Assembly (NCBI GenBank): GCA_020636095.1
Contig: JACJYN010000002.1
Coordinates: forward strand, 1,240,001 to 1,304,000
DNA length: 64,000 nucleotides
Direction of reading: 5' to 3'
From: Lewinellaceae bacterium
GTDB taxonomy: Bacteria; Bacteroidota; Bacteroidia; Chitinophagales; Saprospiraceae
Shown here in pieces: positions 24,624-33,813 of the stretch. The notes below the pieces were generated by a model. The model was given only the letters and a program-made list of their open reading frames with translations, was not told where the DNA came from and searched no databases. The position numbers and the translations under genes are program-made. How positions within the stretch are numbered: position 1 is the first letter of the stretch; each line of letters starts with the position of its first letter.

Positions 24624-26489
24624 ATGAGTAACTTAACCATCAAAAGCGGCAAAGGCGAACTGAACCTTAAAAAGAGCGCGTCTCTGGTAGGTTTGAAAAC
24701 CACTACCGGGAATCCGGCGGAAAAAGAAGCGTACGTTGAGTCTGGGGTCTACAAAAACCTGGGCGGCTTTGAGGTAGTAAGCCTCAAGAAGGAAGGACAA
24801 AATATTGACGACAGCCTGGACCAGGTAAGGGGACGGGAGGAAGTGGAAGTGGGCACGCACGTATACTATGCCGAAGGCAGCAATAAACCGCTGATAGCCA
24901 CCGGTGACATTTATATCACTTTTGAAGATGGGGTTAGTGAAAGCGAACAGCGCATTGTGCTGGAAGAATACCACCTGGAAATAATAGAACGCCGAAGCAA
25001 TACCCGCATTCTGGCCAAAGTAACACCTCAATCGCCCAACCCGATTAAGGTGGCCAATATGCTGCAACAGATTTCCCTGGTGAAGCTGGCTGAGCCCGAC
25101 CTGGACACCATGCTGGACGAATACGAATTCCGGGAGCCCACCGATGACCTGATCGGCCAGCAATGGCACCTGAACAATAAGGGCAGCATTCCGGGCACCA
25201 ACTACCGCATTCGCCAAGGCGCTGACGCCAAAGTGTCCGACGCCTGGCGCCGGCTGGGCGCCCTTGGCTCCGAGCGCATCGTCATTGCGGTGATTGACAA
25301 TGGGTTTGACATCAACCACCCTGACCTGAGAACCAAGGTGTTTCGCCCTTTTGACCTTTGGAACCAGTCTCCTAACCTGAGTATGGGCGACCCCACCTTC
25401 ACGCACGGCACGCCCTGCGCCAGCGTGGCCCTGGCGGTATCCAACGGGCGGGGAATTGTCGGCGCCGCCCCTAACGCCATGTTTATGCCGGTCAGCGGTA
25501 CCTCCTTTAGCAATCGCGCTACCGAGCAGATGTTTGACTATTGTATCGAAAATGGGGCTGACATTATCAGCTGCAGTTGGGGTACAACCGACCCCAACTT
25601 CAGCCTTGGTTCGATCAAATCGGAAGCCATTTCCCGGGCGGCCACTAAAGGGCGCAACGGCAAAGGCTGTATCATTTTATTTGCCACTGGCAACGATGAC
25701 CTTGATTTTGTCAACTTCTACGCCGCTCACCCCGATGTCATCGCAGTGGGGGCTTCCACCAGCCAGGATGACTACGCCAGCTATTCCAACCGGGGCCGGG
25801 AGGTATCCGTTGTAGCCCCATCCAATGGCGACTGGCCCATTCTGGCTGCGCGGGCCTCCTGGGATGAAGGCATCTCCTGGGAAACCGGCGTGTACAAATT
25901 TTACCGCGATGGTAATGACCGCGGCCCACTCTATAAACATTTCGGGGGCACCTCCAGCTCTACGCCTCTGGTAGCGGGCGTTTGCGCCCTTATTTTGTCG
26001 GCCAACCCCGGCCTCACCGCGCGCGAAGTGAAGGACATCCTGCAATCTACCGCCGACAAGATCGGACCGCCTTCCGAATATTCGGGGGGGCATTCATCCA
26101 AGTATGGCTATGGCCGCATCAATGCCGACCGGGCCGTTGCCGAAGCCCTCCGCCGAATGGAAAAACAACCCGAACCGGCAGAGGTAAAAGAAACCATCTC
26201 CTCAGGGCAGGGCCTGTTCCGCTTTAACGTTCAACGGCACCCTTCTTCGGGCTGGGGGGTGCAGGTCGGTGTATACAAGGACTACGGCAATGTGCTGATC
26301 CAGGCGGAAAAGTTGCAAAGCCAATTCAACCAGCCTATCATCGTCAACATCAATGAGTTGGGCGGAGAAACGGTCTATAAAGTTATTGTCGGCGCTTTCG
26401 ATTCGGTGGCCGGAGCCAAACAGTTGCACGAAAAGGTCAAGGCCGCCGGCATCAGTTCCTTCCCGACGGACCTTTCGAAGCTGGGGTAA
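24624..26489 (+). CDS. Subtilisin-like serine protease with C-terminal SPOR domain
   Basis: A 621-residue S8 peptidase. Residues 1 to about 170 look like a prodomain (a fervidolysin-like module in FEDGVSESEQRIVLEEYHLE). The catalytic triad is complete: Asp225 (VIDNGFDINHPD), His261 (THGTPCASV) and Ser444 (GGTSSSTPLVAG). Residues 540-621 form a SPOR domain (GWGVQVGVYKDYGNVLIQAE). No signal peptide or transmembrane helix is visible from the ATG at 24624, nor a T9SS domain, so the route out of the cytoplasm, if any, is unclear. The gene follows the sigma factor but is separated by a terminator. Confidence 0.88.
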   Translation: MSNLTIKSGKGELNLKKSASLVGLKTTTGNPAEKEAYVESGVYKNLGGFEVVSLKKEGQNIDDSLDQVRGREEVEVGTHVYYAEGSNKPLIATGDIYITFEDGVSESEQRIVLEEYHLEIIERRSNTRILAKVTPQSPNPIKVANMLQQISLVKLAEPDLDTMLDEYEFREPTDDLIGQQWHLNNKGSIPGTNYRIRQGADAKVSDAWRRLGALGSERIVIAVIDNGFDINHPDLRTKVFRPFDLWNQSPNLSMGDPTFTHGTPCASVALAVSNGRGIVGAAPNAMFMPVSGTSFSNRATEQMFDYCIENGADIISCSWGTTDPNFSLGSIKSEAISRAATKGRNGKGCIILFATGNDDLDFVNFYAAHPDVIAVGASTSQDDYASYSNRGREVSVVAPSNGDWPILAARASWDEGISWETGVYKFYRDGNDRGPLYKHFGGTSSSTPLVAGVCALILSANPGLTAREVKDILQSTADKIGPPSEYSGGHSSKYGYGRINADRAVAEALRRMEKQPEPAEVKETISSGQGLFRFNVQRHPSSGWGVQVGVYKDYGNVLIQAEKLQSQFNQPIIVNINELGGETVYKVIVGAFDSVAGAKQLHEKVKAAGISSFPTDLSKLG

Positions 26490-26541
26490 AGGATGAAAGA
26501 CAATTTTCAGGCCAGGCTGCGGATTACACAAGGTTTTGCCC

Positions 26542-27180
26542 TCACTCAAATATCCCCCAGTAAAAAGGAACCCACCGGTGAAAATAGGCTTCTTTTACTA
26601 CCCGGAAGCCCGCTGCCTTGAGCAGCTCATCGGTAGGGCGGTCGAGGTGACAACCTTCCGCCAGGTGTTTCCATACCGGAGTGATGGCGCGCTGCAGCCA
26701 GCGTTGGGGTTGCCGCGTATCCCGGATATGTTCTATAACCAATAATTGCCCCCCGGGCTTTAGCCACTGGCGAAAAAGTTGTATAGCATCCTCCAGGCCA
26801 GGTAGGGTACAAAGGACGAGGGTACAAACGATGCAGTCAAACCCGCTTTCCGGGATGGCCGTTTTAACCCGGCTATCTTCTATGCCGGCTTCGAGCAGTT
26901 CTATGTGGGCATGGGCCTCTCCTTGCGCCAATCGCCGACGAGCGTATTTAAGCATAGCTCCTGATGGCTCTACGGCCAACACTTGTGCTTGAGAGGCATA
27001 GAGGTGAAAATTTACTCCCGTACCGGCTCCCACCTCCAGAATTCTGCCATGAGCATGTTGCAGGAGTTGCCTGCGCTTGGTTTCCAGAAAACTATTTTCC
27101 ACTCCCCGCATGATGGGGTCATAAAAATGAGCTACGAGACGGGAGTAGAAGTTGTTGGTATGAGAGCAGATGGGGGGCAT
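26542..27180 (-). CDS. Class I SAM-dependent methyltransferase
   Basis: A 212-residue methyltransferase. The SAM motif I is ILEVGAGTGVNFHLY (about residues 47-61), with the acidic motif II at VEPSGAML and motif III near FDCIVCTLVLCTLPG. The C-terminal part (HIRDTRQPQRWLQRAITPVW) resembles UbiE-like and METTL7-like thiol methyltransferases, but the substrate is not identified. It is convergent with the subtilase-SPOR gene at a 52-bp gap. Confidence 0.85.
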   Translation of the reverse strand: MPPICSHTNNFYSRLVAHFYDPIMRGVENSFLETKRRQLLQHAHGRILEVGAGTGVNFHLYASQAQVLAVEPSGAMLKYARRRLAQGEAHAHIELLEAGIEDSRVKTAIPESGFDCIVCTLVLCTLPGLEDAIQLFRQWLKPGGQLLVIEHIRDTRQPQRWLQRAITPVWKHLAEGCHLDRPTDELLKAAGFRVVKEAYFHRWVPFYWGIFE

Positions 27181-27331
27181 AGTTATATTGCTGTAGGGTT
27201 ATATTGTTATAGGGTTATAAGTTATAATGCTACGCACCTCCGGACACTGCCCGGGAACAATATATCAATGGAGGCGATCCGGCAGAGACGGGCTGCCCTC
27301 ATCAATATAACAATCCACGATATAACTACCC

Positions 27332-28039
27332 CTACCACGTACCCGTCGAGAACCAGTCATTATCTTTTTCGCGTTGGCGTTCCTGTTTGGTTTTGTCGAA
27401 CGTATCGCGATCGAGGAAGTATTCTCCTTCCTGTTCCGGTTCCTGTTCCCAGGAATAAGTGGCGCGCTCTTCGTCCTTTTCTATTGAATTTTTAAACCAG
27501 AAGGAGGTAAATATACCCACCAGGCCGCCCAGGAGGTGGCTTTCCCAGGAAATATTGGGCTCTCCATTGGGTAGTATGCCCATAAACATGGACCCGTAGT
27601 AGAAAACGACGATCAGGGCCAGTACGATGGATTTGAGGTTGCGCCGGAAAATGCCGTTCCAGAAAACAAAAGCCACCAGGCCGTAGATCACCCCGCTGGC
27701 GCCGATGTGAAAAGCGTTATCCCTGGCGAATAACCAGACGGCCACTCCGGTGAGCAGGTAGATCATAATAAAACCCTGTATGGCAACCCTCCTGTAAAAG
27801 AACAGGACAATGGCACTGAGCATAAACAAGGGAGGCGTATTGGACAGGAGATGAGGCCAGCCGGAATGGATCAGTGGGGAAAAGAGAATCCCTCTCAGCC
27901 CGAAAGATTCCCGGGGGAAGACCCCATACGTGCCGAGGCTTACTCCGGTAAGGGACTGAAAAAGCTGAATGAGCCAAAGAAAAGCGATCAGCCAGAACGG
28001 CAGCAACAGGCTTTCCCGGAATTTTTTCTTCATGGTCAT
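27332..28039 (-). CDS. Rhomboid family intramembrane serine protease
   Basis: A 235-residue rhomboid protease with six predicted helices between residues 10 and 190. The catalytic Ser115 is in HIGASGVIYG and the partner His168 in SWESHLLGG; an early WPHLLSNT (about 61-68) gives the conserved His/Asn pair of the oxyanion region. The cytoplasmic C-terminal tail (about 190-235) is highly acidic and lacks known motifs. Two ATGs (28039 and 28033) are possible. Confidence 0.9.
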   Translation of the reverse strand: MTMKKKFRESLLLPFWLIAFLWLIQLFQSLTGVSLGTYGVFPRESFGLRGILFSPLIHSGWPHLLSNTPPLFMLSAIVLFFYRRVAIQGFIMIYLLTGVAVWLFARDNAFHIGASGVIYGLVAFVFWNGIFRRNLKSIVLALIVVFYYGSMFMGILPNGEPNISWESHLLGGLVGIFTSFWFKNSIEKDEERATYSWEQEPEQEGEYFLDRDTFDKTKQERQREKDNDWFSTGTW

Positions 28040-28143
28040 TGGTGATAGTTAGGGGATGATCGCTATTGCGACCTTATTTCAACCTATGCCAACTACATAA
28101 AGTTTAGCCTTTTATCCAGTATCCCCTCTCGTTCGTAGAGAAA

Positions 28144-28914
28144 TTACTGATACCGCCGCCGGACCAGCTTGATGAAATCTCTGGCCACCGGCTGGCGCTC
28201 TTCCTCTACCCAATTGTACTGTTCCGCCAGGTTGAACAACAGGCCGCGGGCTTCGTCCATACCTCCGTATTTATTCAACATGCTGAGGGTGTCGTTGAGT
28301 GCGTTGAGGTCTTTGCCAAACAGTTCATTCATATACAGCAGGCGGTCGTTAATAGCCAGGGATTTGGTCAGGTCATTCACCGGCCGCTCACTTAGTTTTT
28401 CAGAGAGTTCCTTGGCTACTTTGAATTCGAACAAAGCGGCAACCTCTTTATTGTTCGTCGGGACGGGGGCATGGCCCATCGGCGGCCGGGGTTGGGGTTG
28501 TGGCGGCGGTGGCGGCACTGGCTGCGGTTGTGGAGGCGGTTGTGTCGGCCAGGTATCGGGTTCCGGTTCCGGTTCGCGCTTGGGTTCTGGCTCCGGCTGT
28601 TCCGGCCTGGGGTCCGGAAGAGGGTCCGGCCCGGGGGCCATTCTGGCGCTCCTCTGTTGTGTGTCGGGAATCTCGATGATGCGGGGGGGGGTGTACGTGC
28701 GCTTCACAGCCGGCCTTTCCTGTCGGGTATTGGCGGGGTTATCCATTTCCACCGGCCCACTGGCCTCCCCATGCAGGAAATGTTCGTACAATTGCTTAAT
28801 ATAGCTGAGCATGAGGTCGCGCTCTATAGAAGCGATGTTGCCTTCATCTATACTCATGCTATTATGAAGGGCATTAATTTTTTCGAGGATGGACTTAGAT
28901 TGCTTCAAGTTCAT
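28144..28914 (-). CDS. Hypothetical protein with proline/glutamate-rich linker
   Basis: A 256-residue cytosolic protein. The N-terminal helical part (residues 1-50, NLKQSKSILEKINALHNSMS) is joined by a long Pro/Glu/Gln-rich linker (about 70-155, runs of PEPEP and PQPQP) to a helical C-terminal domain (about 160-256, VAALFEFKVAKELSEKLSER). The layout of two small helical modules on a stiff proline spacer suggests a scaffold or bridging protein, but no family is recognised. The gene is divergent from tdk. Confidence 0.7.
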   Translation of the reverse strand: MNLKQSKSILEKINALHNSMSIDEGNIASIERDLMLSYIKQLYEHFLHGEASGPVEMDNPANTRQERPAVKRTYTPPRIIEIPDTQQRSARMAPGPDPLPDPRPEQPEPEPKREPEPEPDTWPTQPPPQPQPVPPPPPQPQPRPPMGHAPVPTNNKEVAALFEFKVAKELSEKLSERPVNDLTKSLAINDRLLYMNELFGKDLNALNDTLSMLNKYGGMDEARGLLFNLAEQYNWVEEERQPVARDFIKLVRRRYQ

Positions 28915-29092
28915 GTTTGCACTTTTATCTTTCTTTGGAGCGATACATTGACGAATACAAATATAAGGAGTTGCCTTGTTCTATACTGTAAAAGAGCCGC
29001 ATACTTTCAAAGAAGGCCAAAGTTTATCCCCATCTCTTCAGCAGGTCCGGATGAATTTCCTAACTTTACTTCCTGGCGTAATTTGTATTATT

Positions 29093-29728
29093 ATGTTTTT
29101 AGAACCACACTTTAAGGGGCAACGCAGCGGCTGGATCGAAGTGATCTGCGGCTCCATGTTTTCTGGAAAAACAGAAGAACTCATCCGAAGGTTGAAACGG
29201 GCCAAGATTGCCAACCAGAGAGTGGAGATTTTCAAACCGGAAATAGACACCCGCTACGATGAGGCTAAGGTGGTTTCCCACGACGCCAATTTTATTCTTT
29301 CCACCCCGATCAGACATTCGTCAAACCTGCTGGAACTGGCTGATGGTGTCGATGTAATCGGCATCGACGAAGCCCAGTTCTTCGACGCCGATCTGCCCGA
29401 TAATTGTCAGCGGCTGGCCCTGCGCGGCATTCGCATCATCGCCGCCGGCCTCGATATGGACTTCCGCGGTAAGCCCTTCGGCCCTATGCCCAACTTGCTT
29501 GCCGTTGCGGAGTACATTACCAAAGTACACGCTATCTGCCAGCACTGCGGCAACCTGGCCACTCATTCCTACCGCTTATCCAACAACCCCGATACCGTCG
29601 TCCTGGGGGAGAAAGACACGTATGAAGCCCGTTGCAGAACCTGCTACCACATGGGGAATATCCTCGACCTTCGTACCCAACCGGAACAGAAACAGAGCGG
29701 GAGCGCTAAGGAGAGAAAGCTGGCTTGA
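29093..29728 (+). CDS. tdk: Thymidine kinase
   Basis: Type II thymidine kinase that phosphorylates thymidine to dTMP in salvage. The 211-residue protein has the P-loop GSMFSGKTEEL (about 20-30), the catalytic DEAQFFD region and a structural zinc site (CQHCG and CRTCY). The ATG at 29093 (MFLEPHFKGQRSGWIEVICG) is chosen; the frame runs 39 codons further upstream but that part does not resemble the family. Confidence 0.95.
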   Translation: MFLEPHFKGQRSGWIEVICGSMFSGKTEELIRRLKRAKIANQRVEIFKPEIDTRYDEAKVVSHDANFILSTPIRHSSNLLELADGVDVIGIDEAQFFDADLPDNCQRLALRGIRIIAAGLDMDFRGKPFGPMPNLLAVAEYITKVHAICQHCGNLATHSYRLSNNPDTVVLGEKDTYEARCRTCYHMGNILDLRTQPEQKQSGSAKERKLA

Positions 29729-29842
29729 AGGGGATCGGTGTATCGGTGATCAGTATATCGGTTGGGGGGCTGGGCACAAAGGCAAACAAATACGGCGCCG
29801 GTGAAGAACGACTCCCTCCCTACGACGGGGGAACGCAGGAAA

Positions 29843-30706
29843 CTACCGAATCACCTTCAAACTCAAATCCAGGCTTACGGCTGAATGGGTCAGGGCGCCA
29901 ACAGAAACGTAGTCGACCCCGGACATAGCAATCTGTCGGACGTTGTGAATATTGACCCCACCGGAAGCTTCGGTCTCATAGCGGTTACGGACGGTCAGCA
30001 CCGCTTCTCTTAGCAGGGGAACCTCAAAATTGTCGAGCAATACCCGCGTAAAATTACCCACCTCCAGCACTTCGTACAATTCAACCAGGTTTCGTACTTC
30101 TATGGTAACGCCCAGGTTGAGGCCGTGTTCTTCCTGATAGGCCGCAACGCGGTCCAGGGCAGGCTTTATCCCACCACAGGCATCGATGTGATTATCCTTG
30201 ATCATAATCCAATCATAAAGGCCGAACCGGTAGTTGGTGCAGCCTCCGAGGCGCACCGCCCATTTTTCCAGGAACCGGATGAGGGGCGTCGTCTTCCGGG
30301 TATCCAGTATCTTAACCGGCAGGTCTTCAACTTCAAACTTAAAGCGGTTGCTCAGGGTGGCAATCCCGGTCATACGCTGCATGGTGTTGAGCACCAGCCG
30401 TTCGGCTTTAAGCAACGCCCGGGTATTGCACTCGACTTCAAAAGCTACATCACCCGCGCTAACCGCCATTCCATCCTCAACAAAAATAGCAAGCCGGGCC
30501 GACGGGTCTACTTTATTAAAAATGTATTGGGCAGCCTCTACCCCTGCCAACACCGCCGGATCTTTGATCAGCAGTTGTGCCCGGCTCCGGGCATCCGCCG
30601 GAATACAGGCCTGAGAGGTATGATCGCCTTCACCGACGTCCTCTTTAAGGGCGTTTTCAACAAAAAAATCCAGGAACGTTTTTGTGCTTTGCTCATCTGC
30701 AATCAT
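29843..30706 (-). CDS. nadC: Nicotinate-nucleotide pyrophosphorylase (quinolinate phosphoribosyltransferase)
   Basis: Converts quinolinate and PRPP to nicotinate mononucleotide with CO2 release in NAD synthesis. The 287-residue protein shows EDVGEGDHTSQ (N-terminal active-site Glu-Asp), the ILDTRKTTPLIRFLEKWAV signature, KDNHI and EVEVRN-type strand (here TIEVRNLVEL). The ATG at 30706 is used; the frame extends through the intergenic repeat to 30802, but that extension encodes only repeat sequence (IPHSFIPSFP). nadA and nadB are not in the window. Confidence 0.95.
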   Translation of the reverse strand: MIADEQSTKTFLDFFVENALKEDVGEGDHTSQACIPADARSRAQLLIKDPAVLAGVEAAQYIFNKVDPSARLAIFVEDGMAVSAGDVAFEVECNTRALLKAERLVLNTMQRMTGIATLSNRFKFEVEDLPVKILDTRKTTPLIRFLEKWAVRLGGCTNYRFGLYDWIMIKDNHIDACGGIKPALDRVAAYQEEHGLNLGVTIEVRNLVELYEVLEVGNFTRVLLDNFEVPLLREAVLTVRNRYETEASGGVNIHNVRQIAMSGVDYVSVGALTHSAVSLDLSLKVIR

Positions 30707-30750
30707 GGGCCACTTTTTAATTTGGCTGCAAAAATAAACATTTCCGCAAG

Positions 30751-30814
30751 GAAATGAAGGAATGAAGGAATGAGGGATTGAATAAATAGGCCATTCCTTC
30801 ATTCCTTCATTCCC
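30751..30814. repeat. Inverted repeat made of ATGAAGGA units
   Basis: The left arm is three direct copies of an 8-bp unit ATGAAGGA and the right arm is their reverse complement (CATTCCTT units), separated by about 14 bp. It forms a stem of more than 20 bp that begins right after the stop codon of the PorT-like gene and can act as its terminator. It also explains a spurious N-terminal extension of nadC. Confidence 0.6.
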
Positions 30815-31551
30815 TAAAAGATAACTCCCAGCTTAATGACGAAAGCCCGGATAGAGCCCTTGGACTTTTCATCGGCAGGGGTATTGGGATTGTTATCCAG
30901 GTAAACGACGTCGTCATCTTTAGTCGCGTCGGCGAAACCGAATTGCAGGCCAACGCCGCCGACCAGCGAAGTATTCTCCGAAATGCTATATTCGATGCCG
31001 CTATTAATACCCCAAAAGAGGTTGAGCAGGTTGACGTCCTTTTGTATATTGATATCGCTGCAATCTCCCCCGCTACCGGTAACCGTAACATCTCCCGTGG
31101 CCTGGGTTCGGAATCCAAACCCCAGATGGGGTTCGATGAAATAGCGGATATAGCCGAATTCCCGGGTGCGCATTTTCAGGCCAATTGGGATTTCTACGTA
31201 CTGGAGGTTATATTTCAGCTTAGTCATGGTGTTATTTTCAGTAGCTGACCGGCAGGATTCGGTGAGCTCTGAATTCACCCAGAATTTGCCTGCCCGTTCT
31301 TGCAATAGGGTGCCGCCGGTATTAAAAAAGAAACCCAGGCCGCTGGTCACCGCGTAGTTTTCCTGGAAATAAAATTCGCCTACCATACCCAGCTTAAGGC
31401 CCAGGTTGGTGCCGCTACTGTTAATTTTGTTCGTGTTGGATGTCATCCAGCTAAAAGCCGGGCTAAGTTGAAAGCCGAAGCGGACATCCTGTGCCTGCGC
31501 AGCTGTCAGCAAGAAAGTTAAAAAGGCAGTGAATACAACAATTTTTTTCAT
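30814..31551 (-). CDS. PorT-like outer-membrane beta-barrel protein
   Basis: A 245-residue barrel of the PorT/outer_membrane_beta-barrel (PF13568-like) type. A signal peptide ends at AQAQ, then amphipathic strands run to a terminal GVIF. The pattern VRFGFQLSPAFSW, NLGLKLGMVGEFYFQENYAV, LQYVEIPIGLKMRTREFGYI is characteristic. Family members are common in Bacteroidota; PorT itself belongs to the type IX secretion system, but this sequence alone does not place it there. It is divergent from gldB. Confidence 0.85.
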   Translation of the reverse strand: MKKIVVFTAFLTFLLTAAQAQDVRFGFQLSPAFSWMTSNTNKINSSGTNLGLKLGMVGEFYFQENYAVTSGLGFFFNTGGTLLQERAGKFWVNSELTESCRSATENNTMTKLKYNLQYVEIPIGLKMRTREFGYIRYFIEPHLGFGFRTQATGDVTVTGSGGDCSDINIQKDVNLLNLFWGINSGIEYSISENTSLVGGVGLQFGFADATKDDDVVYLDNNPNTPADEKSKGSIRAFVIKLGVIF

Positions 31552-31601
31552 TATTCTTCAGTTTTTTGTGAATGATACCGCAGCCCGAAAATCGCCATTT
31601 T

Positions 31602-31633
31602 TTGGAAATAATAGCGGGGAGCGCATACTTTTG
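31602..31633 (+). promoter_or_regulatory. Promoter of gldB
   Basis: TTG at 31602-31604 and TACTTTTG at 31626-31633, separated by 21 bp, match the Bacteroidota consensus. The start codon of gldB is 34 bp downstream. Confidence 0.6.
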
Positions 31634-31667
31634 CTGCTGCTCAGGCAAAATTAAGGACTACTATAGT

Positions 31668-32705
31668 ATGATTGGAATAAAAGGCTATTTGTTTAGTATT
31701 TTCTTTTTAATACTTCTGGCGCTCAGTCTGATCAGTGGCTGCCGGCCCGACGATTACCGGGAAATCCCGGATGTTTCTGATATACCGGCTGATATCTCCA
31801 TTCGCCGGTTTGAGCAGGAGCTTTTCAACCTGGACACCAGCCGGATGGAAGCCGGGCTGGCCGGGCTGGAGGAGGCCTATCCCGAATTTGCGCCTATCTT
31901 TTTCGGGCAGGTATTCAGGGCGCCCCTTGCCGATACGTCCTTCTACGCTGGTTTTATCACCCACCCTTCCGTCCGCCACCTGTATGACACCTGCCAGGTA
32001 GTGTTCGAAGATATGTCGGGGATTGAAGCCGAGCTGGAACAGGCCTTCCGCTTCTTCCAATACTACTTCCCGGGAGAGGCCATGCCTACCGTTACCACTT
32101 TTATTTCAGAGTATACCATTGCTGCCTTTGTTTACGGGAAAAATGACCTTGCTGTGGGGCTCGACCTTTTCCTCGGCGAAACGTATCCCTACCGCCAGAT
32201 AGAGCCCAATAACCCTGCGTTTTCCAGTTACCTGACCCGAACCTTCAACCGCAGCCATCTGGTGTCGAAGAGCATACAAGCCCTGATTGACGGGGTGGCC
32301 GGGGCCCCCTCCGGCAATCGCCTGCTGGATATCATGGTGCACAATGGCAAAAAATTGTACACACTGGATTTGCTGCTTCCCTATGCTCCTGATAGCGTAA
32401 AGCTGGAAGTAACCCCTGATCAGGTGCAATGGCTGGAAGACAACGAACTGGAAATGTGGGCTTACCTGCTCAAGGAAGAGCTGGTTTATTCCAGCAACTG
32501 GCAGGATATCCGAAAGCTGGTGGACTATAGCCCTAATTCCCCCGGTATGCCCCCGCAAGCCCCCGGCCGAACCGCCAACTGGATCGGCTGGCAGATTGTT
32601 AAGGCCTATATGAAAAAACATCCGGAAGCCAGCCTGCAGCAACTGTTCGCCCTCACCGACGCACAGGCTTTACTGGATGAATCGAGATACAAACCCAAAC
32701 GATAA
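31668..32705 (+). CDS. gldB: Gliding motility lipoprotein GldB
   Basis: A 345-residue lipoprotein required for gliding and type IX secretion in flavobacteria. The signal MIGIKGYLFSIFFLILLALS ends in the lipobox LISGC with Cys25. The body matches GldB: ISIRRFEQELFNLDTSRMEA, the FISEYTIAAFVYGKNDLAVG segment and the C-terminal PPQAPGRTANWIGWQIVKAY. The ATG at 31668 starts the signal peptide and the promoter is just upstream. Together with the T9SS sorting domains in the window it indicates a functioning type IX system in this organism. Confidence 0.92.
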   Translation: MIGIKGYLFSIFFLILLALSLISGCRPDDYREIPDVSDIPADISIRRFEQELFNLDTSRMEAGLAGLEEAYPEFAPIFFGQVFRAPLADTSFYAGFITHPSVRHLYDTCQVVFEDMSGIEAELEQAFRFFQYYFPGEAMPTVTTFISEYTIAAFVYGKNDLAVGLDLFLGETYPYRQIEPNNPAFSSYLTRTFNRSHLVSKSIQALIDGVAGAPSGNRLLDIMVHNGKKLYTLDLLLPYAPDSVKLEVTPDQVQWLEDNELEMWAYLLKEELVYSSNWQDIRKLVDYSPNSPGMPPQAPGRTANWIGWQIVKAYMKKHPEASLQQLFALTDAQALLDESRYKPKR

Positions 32706-32859
32706 GATGACAAATAGCATTGATTTTTTTTTGTAAATTGCTGTACCTTGCGCGGATGAAAAAATTGTCGCAGCCAAATAGTGACTGATTTTAAACCTTC
32801 AGTCCTATTTGTAATCTCACTCTATATTCCTTTACGTTTGAATAATAAAAATATTGATC

Positions 32860-33087
32860 ATGGAAAACATACTGTTGTTCAATTTCTTCGGCCCTGAGAT
32901 GATTGTGGTGCTGTTTGCGATTCTGCTGCTGTTTGGCGGCAAGAAGATTCCGGAGCTGATGCGCGGTATTGGAAAGGGCATTCGGGAGTTCAATGCCGCC
33001 CGCTCTACTCTTGAAAGCGAACTTAAGGATGGCATGCGGGAAGCTGAGAAAAAAGAACTCGAAGAAAAACAAAATAAGGACGCTTAA
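32860..33087 (+). CDS. tatA: Twin-arginine translocase subunit TatA/E
   Basis: A 75-residue pore-forming subunit of the Tat export system. It has an N-terminal membrane helix (MIVVLFAILLLFGGKKIPEL), the FG hinge and an amphipathic helix (RGIGKGIREFNAARSTL), then an acidic/lysine-rich tail, all typical of TatA. The ATG at 32860 (MENILLFNF) is preferred over an upstream TTG. tatC is encoded 9.3 kb away at 42338 and is not co-transcribed with it. Confidence 0.93.
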   Translation: MENILLFNFFGPEMIVVLFAILLLFGGKKIPELMRGIGKGIREFNAARSTLESELKDGMREAEKKELEEKQNKDA

Positions 33088-33123
33088 GCCAGGGCGGCAT
33101 GAACTTACGGTGAACGTTCTCAT

Positions 33124-33183
33124 CGCCCCCAATAAAAAAAGCCGACGGAGCAACCGCTCTGCCGGCTTTTTTTATTGGGGGCG
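33124..33183. terminator. Bidirectional terminator between tatA and DUF937 gene
   Basis: Perfect 21-bp arms (CGCCCCCAATAAAAAAAGCC plus one more pair) enclose a short loop. A-run and T-run flanks let it stop transcription of both convergent genes. It ends 7 bp from the DUF937 stop codon. Confidence 0.9.
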
Positions 33184-33189
33184 AATTAT

Positions 33190-33813
33190 CTACTTCTTGC
33201 GCCCAAAGAAGCCACCCAGTATTTTCATACCCATATTGGCTACATCATCGACGATGCTGCCGTCACCATCGGCATCCAGGAAGCTGGTAACCAGGTTCAT
33301 GGTTGGGTTTTGTTGTTTCTGAGCAGATACCGTACCGGAGAGCAGAGAAGTGATCCCGGCTACATCTAATCCTTGCTGCTGCTTGGTTTTGCCCAATGCG
33401 CCCATAATTACCGGAGCAAGCATCGTCATCAAGGAACCGGTTTTGCTCGAGTCCAGCCCGCTGAGCTTGCTAATCATATCAATAGCGCCCGACTGCTTGT
33501 TGCCCAGTACGTGGTTGAGGATGCCGGCGCCATTGAGCATGCTGCTATTGTTCGTTTGGGTATTGCCGGTGAGCATCCCCATTACGTCATCCAGTATGCT
33601 GCCGTCGTGGTCGCGTTCCAGTGCGTTGTTCAGCGCCTGCGCACCTTCTGTAGAAGAGGCATTTTTGGCCAATGCCCCCATCAGCGTGGTCACGATGCCG
33701 GAAGCTGCTGCCGCTGTTTGTTGTTTGTCGGCCCCGCCCAGTTGCTGACTCAATTGCTCGACCATACCTGAGGAAAGGGAACCCTGGAGAATATCCATTA
33801 AGTTTGAACTCAT
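33190..33813 (-). CDS. DUF937 domain-containing protein
   Basis: A 207-residue DUF937 (YidB-like) protein of unknown function. It contains two half-repeats with EF-hand-like acidic loops (DHDGSILDDVMGM and DADGDGSIVDDVANM), each preceded by helical Ser/Ala/Gly-rich segments such as QQTAAAASGIVTTLMGALAK. The acidic loops could bind calcium, which is inference. No signal peptide is present. It is convergent with tatA. Confidence 0.85.
   Translation of the reverse strand: MSSNLMDILQGSLSSGMVEQLSQQLGGADKQQTAAAASGIVTTLMGALAKNASSTEGAQALNNALERDHDGSILDDVMGMLTGNTQTNNSSMLNGAGILNHVLGNKQSGAIDMISKLSGLDSSKTGSLMTMLAPVIMGALGKTKQQQGLDVAGITSLLSGTVSAQKQQNPTMNLVTSFLDADGDGSIVDDVANMGMKILGGFFGRKK

Noticed and set aside
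28471..29115. Plus-strand open frame overlapping the proline-rich gene and tdk start
   Set aside because: It is the reverse of the Pro/Glu-rich linker (hence Gly/Trp/Arg-rich) and ends inside the tdk leader; not a gene.
29736..29760. GGTGTATCGGTG-like units
   Set aside because: Short low-complexity sequence, seen again near 63100-63200, without defined ends or structure.
30707..30802. N-terminal extension of nadC
   Set aside because: It translates the ATGAAGGA repeat and not protein sequence; the family start is at 30706.
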